From the NCBI GenBank assembly GCA_000421325.1, contig ATWQ01000019.1, forward strand, positions 1-35,489: a stretch of DNA of 35,489 nucleotides, written 5' to 3'. The notes below the pieces were generated by a model. It was given only the letters and a program-made list of their open reading frames with translations. It was not told the DNA's origin and made no database searches. Position numbers and translations under genes: made by a program. Source of the stretch: an alpha proteobacterium SCGC AAA536-K22. Lineage in GTDB: Bacteria; Pseudomonadota; Alphaproteobacteria; Puniceispirillales; Marisalimonadaceae. Positions 1 through 7,860 of this stretch are shown here, one piece after another. Within the stretch, counting starts at the first letter, position 1. Each line of letters opens with the position of its first letter.

Positions 1-1551
1 GGTTCAAATTTAGTTAACCATTATACATATGTAATTGCTGGAGATGGTTGCCTTCAAGAAGGAATTAGTCATGAAGCTATTGAATTTTCAGGGCATTTAA
101 AACTTTCAAAACTAGTAGTTCTTTGGGATGACAATAATATTTCAATTGATGGTTCCACAAATTTATCCAACTCAGCTAACCAAATTTCTAGATTTAAGGC
201 TGCGGGTTGGCATACACAAGCAATAGATGGTCATAACCATTATGAAATTGAAAAAGCTCTCATTAATGCAAAAAAATCAAGAAAACCATCACTTATTGCT
301 TGTAAAACGACAATTGGTTATGGCGCTCCAAATCTAGCGGGAACCTCGAAGACACACGGAGCACCTCTAGGTGCAGATGAAATAAATGCAACCAGAAAAG
401 TATTAGGGTGGTCAAACAAACCATTTGAAGTACCTTCTAAAATATTAAATGATTGGAAAAACACTACAGACAGATCAAAAGTTTTATTCGAAGAATGGAA
501 AAATATATTACAAGAAAGTCCTAAAAAGAATAGATTTGAAATCTTTATGAGCGGAGCTATACCTAAATCTTATGATAAAAAAATCAATTCATTTATAAAA
601 CAAATGAAACAAGAAATGCCTAAGCTGGCCACTAGACAATCTAGCCAAAAGACTCTTGAAATTATAAATCAAGTTATAGGCAATACAATTGGTGGTTCAG
701 CCGATCTTACTGGATCAAATTTGACTAAAACAAGTAAAATGAAAGCTGTTTCTTCTAGTAAACTCGCTGGAAACTATATTCATTATGGAATAAGAGAGCA
801 TGCAATGGGATCTATAATGAATGGTATAGCTTTGCACAAAGGTTTCATACCATATGGTGGAACTTTTTTAGTATTTAGTGATTATATGAGAGCATCCATT
901 AGGCTTTCTGCATTAATGTCCTTAAAAGTAATTTATGTTTTAACTCACGACTCGATTGGACTTGGTGAAGATGGACCAACTCATCAACCAATAGAGCATT
1001 TGGCTATTCTAAGATCTACACCAAATTTGAATTTAATAAGACCAGCAGACACAGTTGAGACTGCAGAAGCTTGGGACATAGCACTTAAAACTAACGGCCC
1101 AACAGTTTTGGCCTTGTCAAGGCAGGGCTTAAGAGCTTTTCGTTGTGAAAAATCTTCTGAAAATAAAGTTTCTAAAGGTGGCTATCTTGTAAATGATATT
1201 TCTTCAAAAAGAGATTTAACTCTAATAGCAACTGGTTCTGAAGTTGAAATTGCAATGCAAGCGTCTGAGCTGTTAAATGCTGAGGGTATTAAGGCTTCAG
1301 TTGTCTCTCTACCTTGTTGGGAGTTGTTTGATAAGCAAGATGAAACATATAAAAAAGAAATTTTAGGTAACTCCCCTAGAATAGCTATTGAAGCGGCGTG
1401 TGATATGGGATGGAGTAAGTATATAGGTGATAATGGTGTTTTTATTGGGATGAAAAACTTTGGAGCATCTGGTCCCGCAGACCAACTCTACAAGCATTTT
1501 GGTATGACTTCAGAAGCTGTAGTAAAACAAGCAAGATCTATAATTAAATAA
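1..1551 (+). CDS. tkt: Transketolase, 5'-truncated by the window edge
   Basis: Transketolase moves two-carbon units between sugar phosphates using thiamine diphosphate, linking the pentose-phosphate pathway to glycolysis in the cytoplasm. The reading frame is open from base 1, and the ATG at 547 is internal, not the start. The first residues read in frame include GDGCLQEGISHEA and DDNNISIDG, the Mg/ThDP-binding stretch. Further on come GGSADLTGSN, HYGIREHAMG and THDSIGLGEDGPTHQP, which are typical of the pyrimidine-binding domain, then the C-terminal domain. About 516 residues are present; full-length enzymes have about 660, so roughly the first 150 lie outside the window. pgk starts 5 nt after the stop, so the two are probably cotranscribed. 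Family assignment is secure. Confidence 0.97.
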   Translation, partial: GSNLVNHYTYVIAGDGCLQEGISHEAIEFSGHLKLSKLVVLWDDNNISIDGSTNLSNSANQISRFKAAGWHTQAIDGHNHYEIEKALINAKKSRKPSLIACKTTIGYGAPNLAGTSKTHGAPLGADEINATRKVLGWSNKPFEVPSKILNDWKNTTDRSKVLFEEWKNILQESPKKNRFEIFMSGAIPKSYDKKINSFIKQMKQEMPKLATRQSSQKTLEIINQVIGNTIGGSADLTGSNLTKTSKMKAVSSSKLAGNYIHYGIREHAMGSIMNGIALHKGFIPYGGTFLVFSDYMRASIRLSALMSLKVIYVLTHDSIGLGEDGPTHQPIEHLAILRSTPNLNLIRPADTVETAEAWDIALKTNGPTVLALSRQGLRAFRCEKSSENKVSKGGYLVNDISSKRDLTLIATGSEVEIAMQASELLNAEGIKASVVSLPCWELFDKQDETYKKEILGNSPRIAIEAACDMGWSKYIGDNGVFIGMKNFGASGPADQLYKHFGMTSEAVVKQARSIIK

Positions 1552-1556
1552 TAAAG

Positions 1557-2759
1557 ATGTCCTCTTTGATAAAAAGTATAATTAATGAAAACGTATTTGG
1601 TAAGACAGTACTGGTTAGAGCTGATCTAAATATACCTATGTCCGATGGAAAGGTTTTAGATCAGACACGTGTTGAGAGAATAATACCAACCATCAACTTT
1701 TTGAAATCGTCTGGTGCAAAAATAGTTATATGTAGTCATCTAGGAAGACCAAATGGAAAATATAATAAAAGTTATACTTTAAAACCTTTAGTAAAAACTT
1801 TATCAAATATTTTAGAAACAAAAGTTCTTTTTAGCAACTCTTGTTTAGGTCAAGAAGCTTTAGACATTAAAACATGTTTAAAAGTAAGTGAAATTCTTTT
1901 ACTTGAGAATGTTCGTTTCCATGAAGAAGAAACTAAGAATAGCCTTAACTTTGCAAAAAAAATATCTGAAGGTTGTGATATATTTGTAAATGATGCTTTT
2001 TCTTGTTCTCATAGAGCCCACTCAAGTTTGCATGCGATTACAAATTTTCTACCTTCATATTCAGGCATACTTTTGGACGAAGAAATTAAAGCCTTAACAT
2101 CCGTGTTAAGTTTTCCAATAAAGCCGGTGGCTGCATTGGTAGGTGGTGCTAAAATTTCTACAAAAATAAATATTATTGAATATTTAATGACGAAGATGGA
2201 TTATTTAATTATTGGCGGCGCAATGGCAAATACTTTTCTTGTAGCTGAAGGTTTGGATGTAGGAAAAAGTCTTTTTGAAAAAGACGCAGTAAATATTGCA
2301 AAATCAATTCTAAACAAGAGTAAAATTTTAAATTGCAAAATAATACTTCCCATTGATGTGGTAGTCTCAAAATCTTTTGAAGCTAATGGAAATACTAAAA
2401 TTGTATCTTCGGACATGATCCCATCAGACATGATGGCACTTGACGTTGGTCCAAAGACAATCAAAAAAATAAGTTTAATTTTTGAAAATATTAAGACTTT
2501 ATTGTGGAATGGTCCACTTGGAGCTTTTGAATTAGAACCGTTTGGAGAAGGTACTTTTTCATTGGCAAGACTGGCATCAAACTTAACTACCAGTAACAAT
2601 TTAATTACAGTAGCGGGAGGAGGCGATACATCTTCTGCTTTAAATAAAGCGGGTGTTAGTAACACATTTACATATGTTTCGTCAGCTGGTGGCGCTTTTC
2701 TTGAGTGGTTAGAAGGTATAGAGTTGCCAGCTATATCAGTATTGAGTAATAATAAATAA
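1557..2759 (+). CDS. pgk: Phosphoglycerate kinase
   Basis: This enzyme interconverts 1,3-bisphosphoglycerate plus ADP and 3-phosphoglycerate plus ATP. The 400-residue length is normal. Visible family motifs, in order, are VLVRADLNIP near residue 18 and SHLGRP near 60 (substrate-binding basic patch), NDAFSCSHRAHSS near 146, GGAKISTK near 197, and the nucleotide-binding GGGDTSSAL near 352. The gene lies 5 nt downstream of tkt and just upstream of gap, in the order tkt-pgk-gap-rpe. The ATG at 1557 is kept because the domain's usual N-terminal strand follows within 20 residues. Nothing is unusual apart from AT-rich codon use shared with its neighbours. Confidence 0.97.
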   Translation: MSSLIKSIINENVFGKTVLVRADLNIPMSDGKVLDQTRVERIIPTINFLKSSGAKIVICSHLGRPNGKYNKSYTLKPLVKTLSNILETKVLFSNSCLGQEALDIKTCLKVSEILLLENVRFHEEETKNSLNFAKKISEGCDIFVNDAFSCSHRAHSSLHAITNFLPSYSGILLDEEIKALTSVLSFPIKPVAALVGGAKISTKINIIEYLMTKMDYLIIGGAMANTFLVAEGLDVGKSLFEKDAVNIAKSILNKSKILNCKIILPIDVVVSKSFEANGNTKIVSSDMIPSDMMALDVGPKTIKKISLIFENIKTLLWNGPLGAFELEPFGEGTFSLARLASNLTTSNNLITVAGGGDTSSALNKAGVSNTFTYVSSAGGAFLEWLEGIELPAISVLSNNK

Positions 2760-2784
2760 TTATATTTTTTTGAGAGGAAATAAA

Positions 2785-3792
2785 ATGTCAGTCAGAGTTT
2801 CTATTAATGGTTTTGGTAGAATTGGAAGGAATATTTTAAGAGCTATAATAGAATCGGGGAGGGATGATATTCAGGTCGTTGCAATTAACGATTTAGGCCC
2901 CATAGAAACTAATGCTCATTTGTTGAGATACGATACTGTGCATGGAAGGTTCCCTGCTGCAGTCAAAGTAAGTGGTGATAATATTGATGTGGGTAAAGGA
3001 CCAATAAAAGTCACATCTATCAGAGATCCAAAAGATCTTCCATTGAAAGAACTTAAAGTTGATATTGCTATGGAGTGTACTGGAATTTTTGCTAGCCGTG
3101 AGAAAGCTTCAATGCATTTAGAAGCTGGTGCCAAAAGAGTATTAGTTTCAGCTCCAGCAAGTGGAGCTGATTTGACTGTTGTCTATGGTGTAAATCATAA
3201 TAAATTAACTAAAGATCACCTAGTAGTGTCTAATGCTTCTTGTACAACGAACTGTCTAGCTCCAATTGCAATGGTTATTAATCAAGGAGTAGGAATTTCT
3301 CAAGGGTTTATGACTACAATTCATTCTTACACTGGTGATCAACCAACATTAGATACTATGCATTCTGATATGTATAGAGCAAGAGCGGCTGCAGGTAATA
3401 TGATACCAACATCAACTGGAGCAGCTAAAGCAGTAGGCTTAGTTTTACCGGAATTAAATGGAAAGTTGGATGGTGTGTCAATGAGAGTACCAACTCAAAA
3501 CGTATCAGTTGTCGACTTTAAATTTAATGCCATGAAATCCACCTCGGTAGAAGAGATTAATAATCTAATTAAAAAAGCTTCTAATAATGTACTTAAAAAC
3601 ATTCTTGGATATACAGATGAACCTCTTGTATCGAGTGATTTCAATCATGATTCAAGATCATCAATTTTTCATATGGATCAAACAAAGGTAATGGATGGTT
3701 CATTTGTAAGAGTTTTAAGCTGGTACGATAATGAATGGGGTTTTTCTAATAGAATGTCAGATACAGCTGTTGCTATGGGCCAAACAATTTAG
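2785..3792 (+). CDS. gap: Glyceraldehyde-3-phosphate dehydrogenase (type I)
   Basis: The enzyme oxidatively phosphorylates glyceraldehyde-3-phosphate with NAD(P). The Rossmann motif NGFGRIGRN starts at about residue 7. The catalytic cysteine is in SNASCTTNCLAP, and the C-terminal YDNEWGFSNRM block is intact. The longest frame begins at a TTG at 2770, but a GAGAGG ribosome binding site at 2772-2777 lies inside that extension, 7 nt before the ATG at 2785. I therefore start there, giving 335 residues, the normal family size. The gene follows pgk by 25 nt and precedes rpe. Cofactor preference was not assigned. Confidence 0.96.
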   Translation: MSVRVSINGFGRIGRNILRAIIESGRDDIQVVAINDLGPIETNAHLLRYDTVHGRFPAAVKVSGDNIDVGKGPIKVTSIRDPKDLPLKELKVDIAMECTGIFASREKASMHLEAGAKRVLVSAPASGADLTVVYGVNHNKLTKDHLVVSNASCTTNCLAPIAMVINQGVGISQGFMTTIHSYTGDQPTLDTMHSDMYRARAAAGNMIPTSTGAAKAVGLVLPELNGKLDGVSMRVPTQNVSVVDFKFNAMKSTSVEEINNLIKKASNNVLKNILGYTDEPLVSSDFNHDSRSSIFHMDQTKVMDGSFVRVLSWYDNEWGFSNRMSDTAVAMGQTI

Positions 3793-3831
3793 TTTGATGT
3801 TATTATTCTATATTTGAAGGAAATGAATTAA

Positions 3832-4491
3832 ATGAAAGAAGTTCTTATTGCGCCTTCAATATTATCTGCTGACTTTGGTTCATTAGCAAATGATGTTAAA
3901 TTGATTGATGAAGCTGGTGCTGATTGGATACACTTGGATGTAATGGATGGTCATTTCGTACCAAACCTTACTTTTGGTCCTCCAATTATTAAATCGATAA
4001 GGCCATATTCTAAAAAACCTTTTGATGCACATCTTATGGTTACCAACCCTGATGATTTATTAGAAGAATATGTGGCCGCTGGGGTTGATATGATTACTGT
4101 CCATAAAGAAGTTACTCCAGATCTTGATAGAACTTTAACTAGAATAAGAAATTTAGGATGTAAAGCTGGTGTTTCTATAAATCCAGGAACATCTCTTTCT
4201 GGGTTAGAATTCTTATTAGAAAAACTTGATTTAATACTTGTCATGAGTGTGAACCCCGGATTTGGGGGGCAATCATTTATTAATTCTTCAATAGATAAAA
4301 TTACAGCTGTTAAAGACATGATTTCAAGTAAACCTATAAATATTCAAGTTGATGGAGGTGTAAACAATGAAATTGCTCCCCAAGTAATTAAAGCCGGCGC
4401 TAACGTTATAGTTGCTGGATCTGCTATTTTTTCAGGATCCGATGTTAAAAGTTATCAACAAAATATTGCTTTACTTCGTTGTAAAAAATAA
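3832..4491 (+). CDS. rpe: Ribulose-phosphate 3-epimerase
   Basis: This TIM-barrel enzyme interconverts ribulose-5-phosphate and xylulose-5-phosphate, one of the substrates of the transketolase encoded upstream. At 219 residues it is full length. Recognisable blocks are APSILSADFGSL at the N-terminus, HLDVMDGHFVPNLTFGP with metal and catalytic residues near residues 34-50, HLMV, VMSVNPGFGGQSF near 139, and VDGGVN near 176 in the phosphate-binding end of the barrel. An AAGGAA ribosome binding site precedes the ATG by about 10 nt. The following phosphatase gene starts 3 nt after the stop, so the two are coupled. Confidence 0.96.
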   Translation: MKEVLIAPSILSADFGSLANDVKLIDEAGADWIHLDVMDGHFVPNLTFGPPIIKSIRPYSKKPFDAHLMVTNPDDLLEEYVAAGVDMITVHKEVTPDLDRTLTRIRNLGCKAGVSINPGTSLSGLEFLLEKLDLILVMSVNPGFGGQSFINSSIDKITAVKDMISSKPINIQVDGGVNNEIAPQVIKAGANVIVAGSAIFSGSDVKSYQQNIALLRCKK

Positions 4492-4494
4492 GTT

Positions 4495-5172
4495 ATGAGA
4501 TATCTTAATTATAATATAATTTTTGATTTAGATGGGACCCTAGTTCATTCAGTTCCAGATATGCATAATGCAATAAATAAAACTTTAACCCAATATAATT
4601 TAGAAAATATATCAGAACAAAAGCTACAAACTTTTGTAGGAGAAGGTATGTTGTCTTTGTCAAAAAAAGTAGTAGATTATTGCGGCGGCAACCATGAGTT
4701 GTATGAGACCGTATTTAATAGTTATAGACAGAATTATTCTGAAGAGCCTTATAAATATAGCACTCTAATGCCCGGCGTAATGAACTCTCTTAATTACTTT
4801 CATAACCAAAAAATTCCAATGGGAATATGTACCAATAAAAGGCAATTTGTAACTGAAAAACTAATTAAACAAATGAATTTAGATAAATTTTTTGAAGTTG
4901 TCATTGGGGCAAGAGATAATATTCCTTTGAAACCAAAGCCAGACATGATCCAAATAACAATTAATCAATTTAATTCAATAAAGGGCTCTTTTTTTATGGT
5001 AGGTGATACTTCTAATGACATAGATGCAGCTAAAGCTGCAAATATTAAGTCAATTGCTGTTAATGGAGGATATACACACGTAGATATAAATTCTTTAGGT
5101 GCAGATTATACTTTACAAACTATGGAAGAGATTATTGATCTTTTTAACTCGTTTAAATTGGGTCCCAACTAA
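4495..5172 (+). CDS. gph: HAD-family phosphatase, phosphoglycolate phosphatase-like
   Basis: This is a 225-residue haloacid dehalogenase-superfamily hydrolase. Motif I is FDLDGTLVHS (nucleophile and acid/base aspartates near residues 10-12), motif II is the TNK near residue 111, and motifs III and IV are the KPKP lysine and VGDTSNDIDAA. The helical cap after motif I fits the Gph/PGP subfamily, which removes phosphate from 2-phosphoglycolate. The rpe-gph order, 3 nt apart, is a common bacterial pairing and supports the name, although HAD substrate specificity cannot be read reliably from sequence. The last 20 nt overlap the end of the convergent SDR gene. Confidence 0.85.
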   Translation: MRYLNYNIIFDLDGTLVHSVPDMHNAINKTLTQYNLENISEQKLQTFVGEGMLSLSKKVVDYCGGNHELYETVFNSYRQNYSEEPYKYSTLMPGVMNSLNYFHNQKIPMGICTNKRQFVTEKLIKQMNLDKFFEVVIGARDNIPLKPKPDMIQITINQFNSIKGSFFMVGDTSNDIDAAKAANIKSIAVNGGYTHVDINSLGADYTLQTMEEIIDLFNSFKLGPN

Positions 5173-6073
5173 AAACATCACCACTCCTATCATTAGGTGT
5201 CATTGAACTTTTAAGTGACGGAAAAGCTCTCTCAGCTATTTCATGCGGTGTCCAACCTGTAGCTGAATGGACGCTTTTAATAGGTCTGTGTTGATTATAT
5301 ATAAAGAGTTCATTTAATCGTGCGCTAAAAATTTGTCCAGTAACTTCTTTTGCTGCAGCTGATGATAAGAAAACAGCTAAAGGAGCATTCGTTTCAGGGG
5401 TCATTTTTTTAAGCCGTTCAACTCTCTCTTTTTCGGCCTCCGTAGTTGAAGGAATTGAGTTTGTCATTCTGCTCCAAGCAAAAGGAGCAATGCAATTTGA
5501 TCTAATATTAAATCTACTCATATCCAATGCAATAGATTTTGATAAACCGGCAATACCTAGTTTAGCAGCTGAATAATTAGCTTGTCCAAAATTACCAATC
5601 AAACCAGATGTACTAGTCATATGAACATATGAGCCTGAATTTTGTCCACGGAAATATGGAGCAGCAGCTCGGCTTACGTAAAAACCACCATTTAAATGGA
5701 CATTAATAACACTTTCCCAGTCAGATGGTTCCATTTTGTGAAAAATTGTATCTCTTAAAATACCTGCATTGTTAATAACAATATCAATCTTCCCAAATGT
5801 ATCTATTGCCTTTTTAATAATTAATTGAGCACTTTCCCAAGTAGAAACACTTTCATTGCTAATAACTGCTGTACCTCCCTTTTGTACAATTAACCCAGCA
5901 GTCTCTTCCGCTGGAGAATTTGAACCACCTTCCCCTGTCAAAGAAACTCCTATATCATTTACAACTATAGATGCTCCTTCTGCAGCAAGTGCTAATGCTA
6001 TTTCTCGACCAATACCTCCACCTGCGCCAGTTACAATAGCTACTTTATCCTTAAGTTCTAAATCAATACTCAT
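5153..6073 (-). CDS. Short-chain dehydrogenase/reductase, MFE-2-like hydroxyacyl-CoA dehydrogenase type
   Basis: This is a Rossmann-fold NAD(P)-dependent oxidoreductase. The cofactor motif GAGGGIGRE lies near residue 16 and NNAGILRD near 90. The catalytic Ser-Tyr-Lys is seen as TSTSG followed by QANYSAAK. The segment GNFGQANYSAAKLGIAGLS and the long C-terminal extension resemble the (R)-3-hydroxyacyl-CoA dehydrogenase domain of multifunctional enzyme 2, so a role in acyl-CoA metabolism is plausible but unproven. The longest frame begins at 6100; I start at 6073 because AGGA lies about 8-9 nt upstream and the protein then begins MSIDLELKDK, as in relatives. Its 3' end overlaps gph by 20 nt, tail to tail. 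Confidence 0.85.
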   Translation of the reverse strand: MSIDLELKDKVAIVTGAGGGIGREIALALAAEGASIVVNDIGVSLTGEGGSNSPAEETAGLIVQKGGTAVISNESVSTWESAQLIIKKAIDTFGKIDIVINNAGILRDTIFHKMEPSDWESVINVHLNGGFYVSRAAAPYFRGQNSGSYVHMTSTSGLIGNFGQANYSAAKLGIAGLSKSIALDMSRFNIRSNCIAPFAWSRMTNSIPSTTEAEKERVERLKKMTPETNAPLAVFLSSAAAKEVTGQIFSARLNELFIYNQHRPIKSVHSATGWTPHEIAERAFPSLKSSMTPNDRSGDVFSWDPI

Positions 6074-6194
6074 TTGTTTAATTCCTAAATAGTTCAACAT
6101 TTATAATATAAATTTTTGTTATCAAGTCACCACAATTTTTTTGAATAATCTAACTGTTGATAATAAGGATTATATGATATTAACTAAACTTAGT

Positions 6195-6271
6195 GGCCTC
6201 GTAGCTCATCTGGATAGAGCGCAAGATTCCTAATCTTGAGGTAACAGGTTCGAGTCCTGTCGAGGTCACCA
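6195..6271 (+). tRNA. tRNA-Arg (anticodon CCT)
   Basis: The 77-nt cloverleaf can be drawn by eye. The acceptor arm is GGCCTCG paired with CGAGGTC (one G-T pair). The anticodon stem is CAAGA/TCTTG with loop TTCCTAA, giving anticodon CCT at 6229-6231. The T arm contains GGTTCGAGTCC. CCA is encoded at 6269-6271. It reads AGG codons, which matters in an AT-rich genome where arginine is mostly AGA/AGG. No integrated element is seen at its 3' end. Confidence 0.97.
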
Positions 6272-6332
6272 TTATTTAATAAAATCTTATGGTTAATACT
6301 TAGTCTCTAAATGCGTTTTATAAGTCATTTCG

Positions 6333-6743
6333 TCAAAAATCTATATTGATTCCATATAAAATAGAGTCTTTTTTAAATTCAAAGTATGAAAAAGGAGTTT
6401 GATTATAAATAATTTTATCTGCGATATTTGAAGGGTTCATTTGCAACGACTGTCCATCACCAAAACTGTAAATCATTTTATTTTTAGATTTAATTTTAAA
6501 AGTATGTTTCATACTTTGTATATTACTGCTTGAAAAGTTTTTTTTAGTTTCTAATGATGTTTTAGATTTAGAATTTCCAAATGAGAAAAATGATTTTAGA
6601 TATTTATTAATTTTATCATCATACTCATAATGATTAAAAAGTTTGTTAGCAAATTTTTCAATATCGTTACCAAAAACGACACAGGGATTTATAAAAAAAG
6701 TGATAACTATTATAAATTTGAGTAATTTAAAATTTATTAACAT
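6333..6743 (-). CDS. Small exported protein of unknown function
   Basis: I do not recognise this 136-residue protein. It begins with a likely signal peptide: a lysine-containing start, a hydrophobic stretch of about 15 residues (KFIIVITFFINPCVVF), then G-N as a plausible cleavage site near residue 25. The mature part is basic, rich in lysine, serine and asparagine, and ends in aromatic-rich strands (FSYFEFKKDSILYGINIDF), suggesting a small beta-rich periplasmic protein. It stands alone between tRNA-Arg and a divergently oriented hydrolase. No catalytic motif is visible. A real gene is likely because of the signal peptide. Confidence 0.6.
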   Translation of the reverse strand: MLINFKLLKFIIVITFFINPCVVFGNDIEKFANKLFNHYEYDDKINKYLKSFFSFGNSKSKTSLETKKNFSSSNIQSMKHTFKIKSKNKMIYSFGDGQSLQMNPSNIADKIIYNQTPFSYFEFKKDSILYGINIDF

Positions 6744-6949
6744 CGATTTAAAATGCCTGAAATAGTTTGAAATTTATTACAAATTTAGATTAAATAAATA
6801 TTAATAAGAGTCAAATTTAGAATTTTATTTGTCTATGATTGTATTTAAGTATCTTATACTTATATCTAAATGGTAATTACAATCTCACGCTAGTATTCAA
6901 TGAATATATTCTTTTCTTCTTAACTAATATATCGGATAATATAATATTT

Positions 6950-7834
6950 ATGGATTTTTTTAATGACTTCAAAATATCTTTTGCCGAAATAAAAAAAGGT
7001 GCAATAAGGTATAGAATAGCTGGAAGTGGCCCACCATTATTAATGTTACATGGTAATCCACAAACACATGCAATGTGGCATAAAGTAGCACCAGCAGTTA
7101 TAGAAAACTTTACAGTAATTTGTCCTGATATACCAGGTTATGGTAAATCATTCAAACCTAATTTGTCAGAAAATCACAAAGAGCATTCAAAAGTTAGCAT
7201 GGCAAATAGCTTAATAGAATTTATGAAATTACTAGGATTTACGTCATTTAATATTATTGCGCACGACCGAGGAGCCAGAATAGCTCATCGTTTAGCATTA
7301 GATTTCCCAGATAAAGTTTTGAAAATGATATTATTAGATATTATTCCCACTATTGAGCACTTTGAAAGAACTAATATGGATTTTGCAATGGGTTATTATC
7401 ATTGGTTTTGGTTGGCTCAAAGAAATCCTATTCCAGAATCTGTTATCAATAAAGCGCCTGAAGAATGGTTTTTTGCACACACATCAAGAGAAAAAAAGAA
7501 AAAAGATTTTTTTTCACCAAAAGCTTTGAATGATTACCTCGAATGTCTAAAAAATCCAGAAACTATAAATTCTATATGTGAAGATTATAGAGCTGCTGCC
7601 TCAATTGATTTAATAGATGACAAAATCTGTAGGGAAAATAAAATTAAGATAAAAATACCAATATTAGTTTTATGGGGAAAAAAAGGTAAAATTGGTCAGT
7701 GGTATGATCCTTTGTCGATCTGGAAAGAGTATTGTTCCCAAGAGGTAAAAGGTTATGGAATTGATTCAGGTCACTATCTAGCTGAAGAAAATCCTGAGGA
7801 AATTATTAAAAATATTAATGAGTTTTTAACATAA
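6950..7834 (+). CDS. Alpha/beta hydrolase, haloacetate (fluoroacetate) dehalogenase-like
   Basis: This alpha/beta-hydrolase-fold protein of 294 residues contains LHGNPQTHAMWH (oxyanion region), the nucleophile elbow AHDRGARIAHR with Asp instead of Ser, and the catalytic histidine in DSGHYLAEENPEE. The segment YYHWFWLAQRNPIPE matches the halide-pocket His-Trp segment of fluoroacetate dehalogenases. The family hydrolyses the C-halogen bond of haloacetates; relatives with this layout can also act as epoxide hydrolases, so the substrate is inferred. The longest frame begins with TTG at 6839, adding 37 hydrophobic residues unlike the family; the ATG at 6950 gives normal length. oligoendopeptidase F follows 26 nt downstream. 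Confidence 0.82.
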   Translation: MDFFNDFKISFAEIKKGAIRYRIAGSGPPLLMLHGNPQTHAMWHKVAPAVIENFTVICPDIPGYGKSFKPNLSENHKEHSKVSMANSLIEFMKLLGFTSFNIIAHDRGARIAHRLALDFPDKVLKMILLDIIPTIEHFERTNMDFAMGYYHWFWLAQRNPIPESVINKAPEEWFFAHTSREKKKKDFFSPKALNDYLECLKNPETINSICEDYRAAASIDLIDDKICRENKIKIKIPILVLWGKKGKIGQWYDPLSIWKEYCSQEVKGYGIDSGHYLAEENPEEIIKNINEFLT

Positions 7835-7860
7835 ATAAAAATGAGGTCTTAAATTTAAAA

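Noticed and set aside
547-549. ATG at 547 as the start of transketolase
   Set aside because: The frame is open and clearly transketolase from base 1, so this is an internal methionine.
2201-2665. 154-codon - strand frame inside pgk
   Set aside because: Antisense shadow of pgk with no recognisable protein features.
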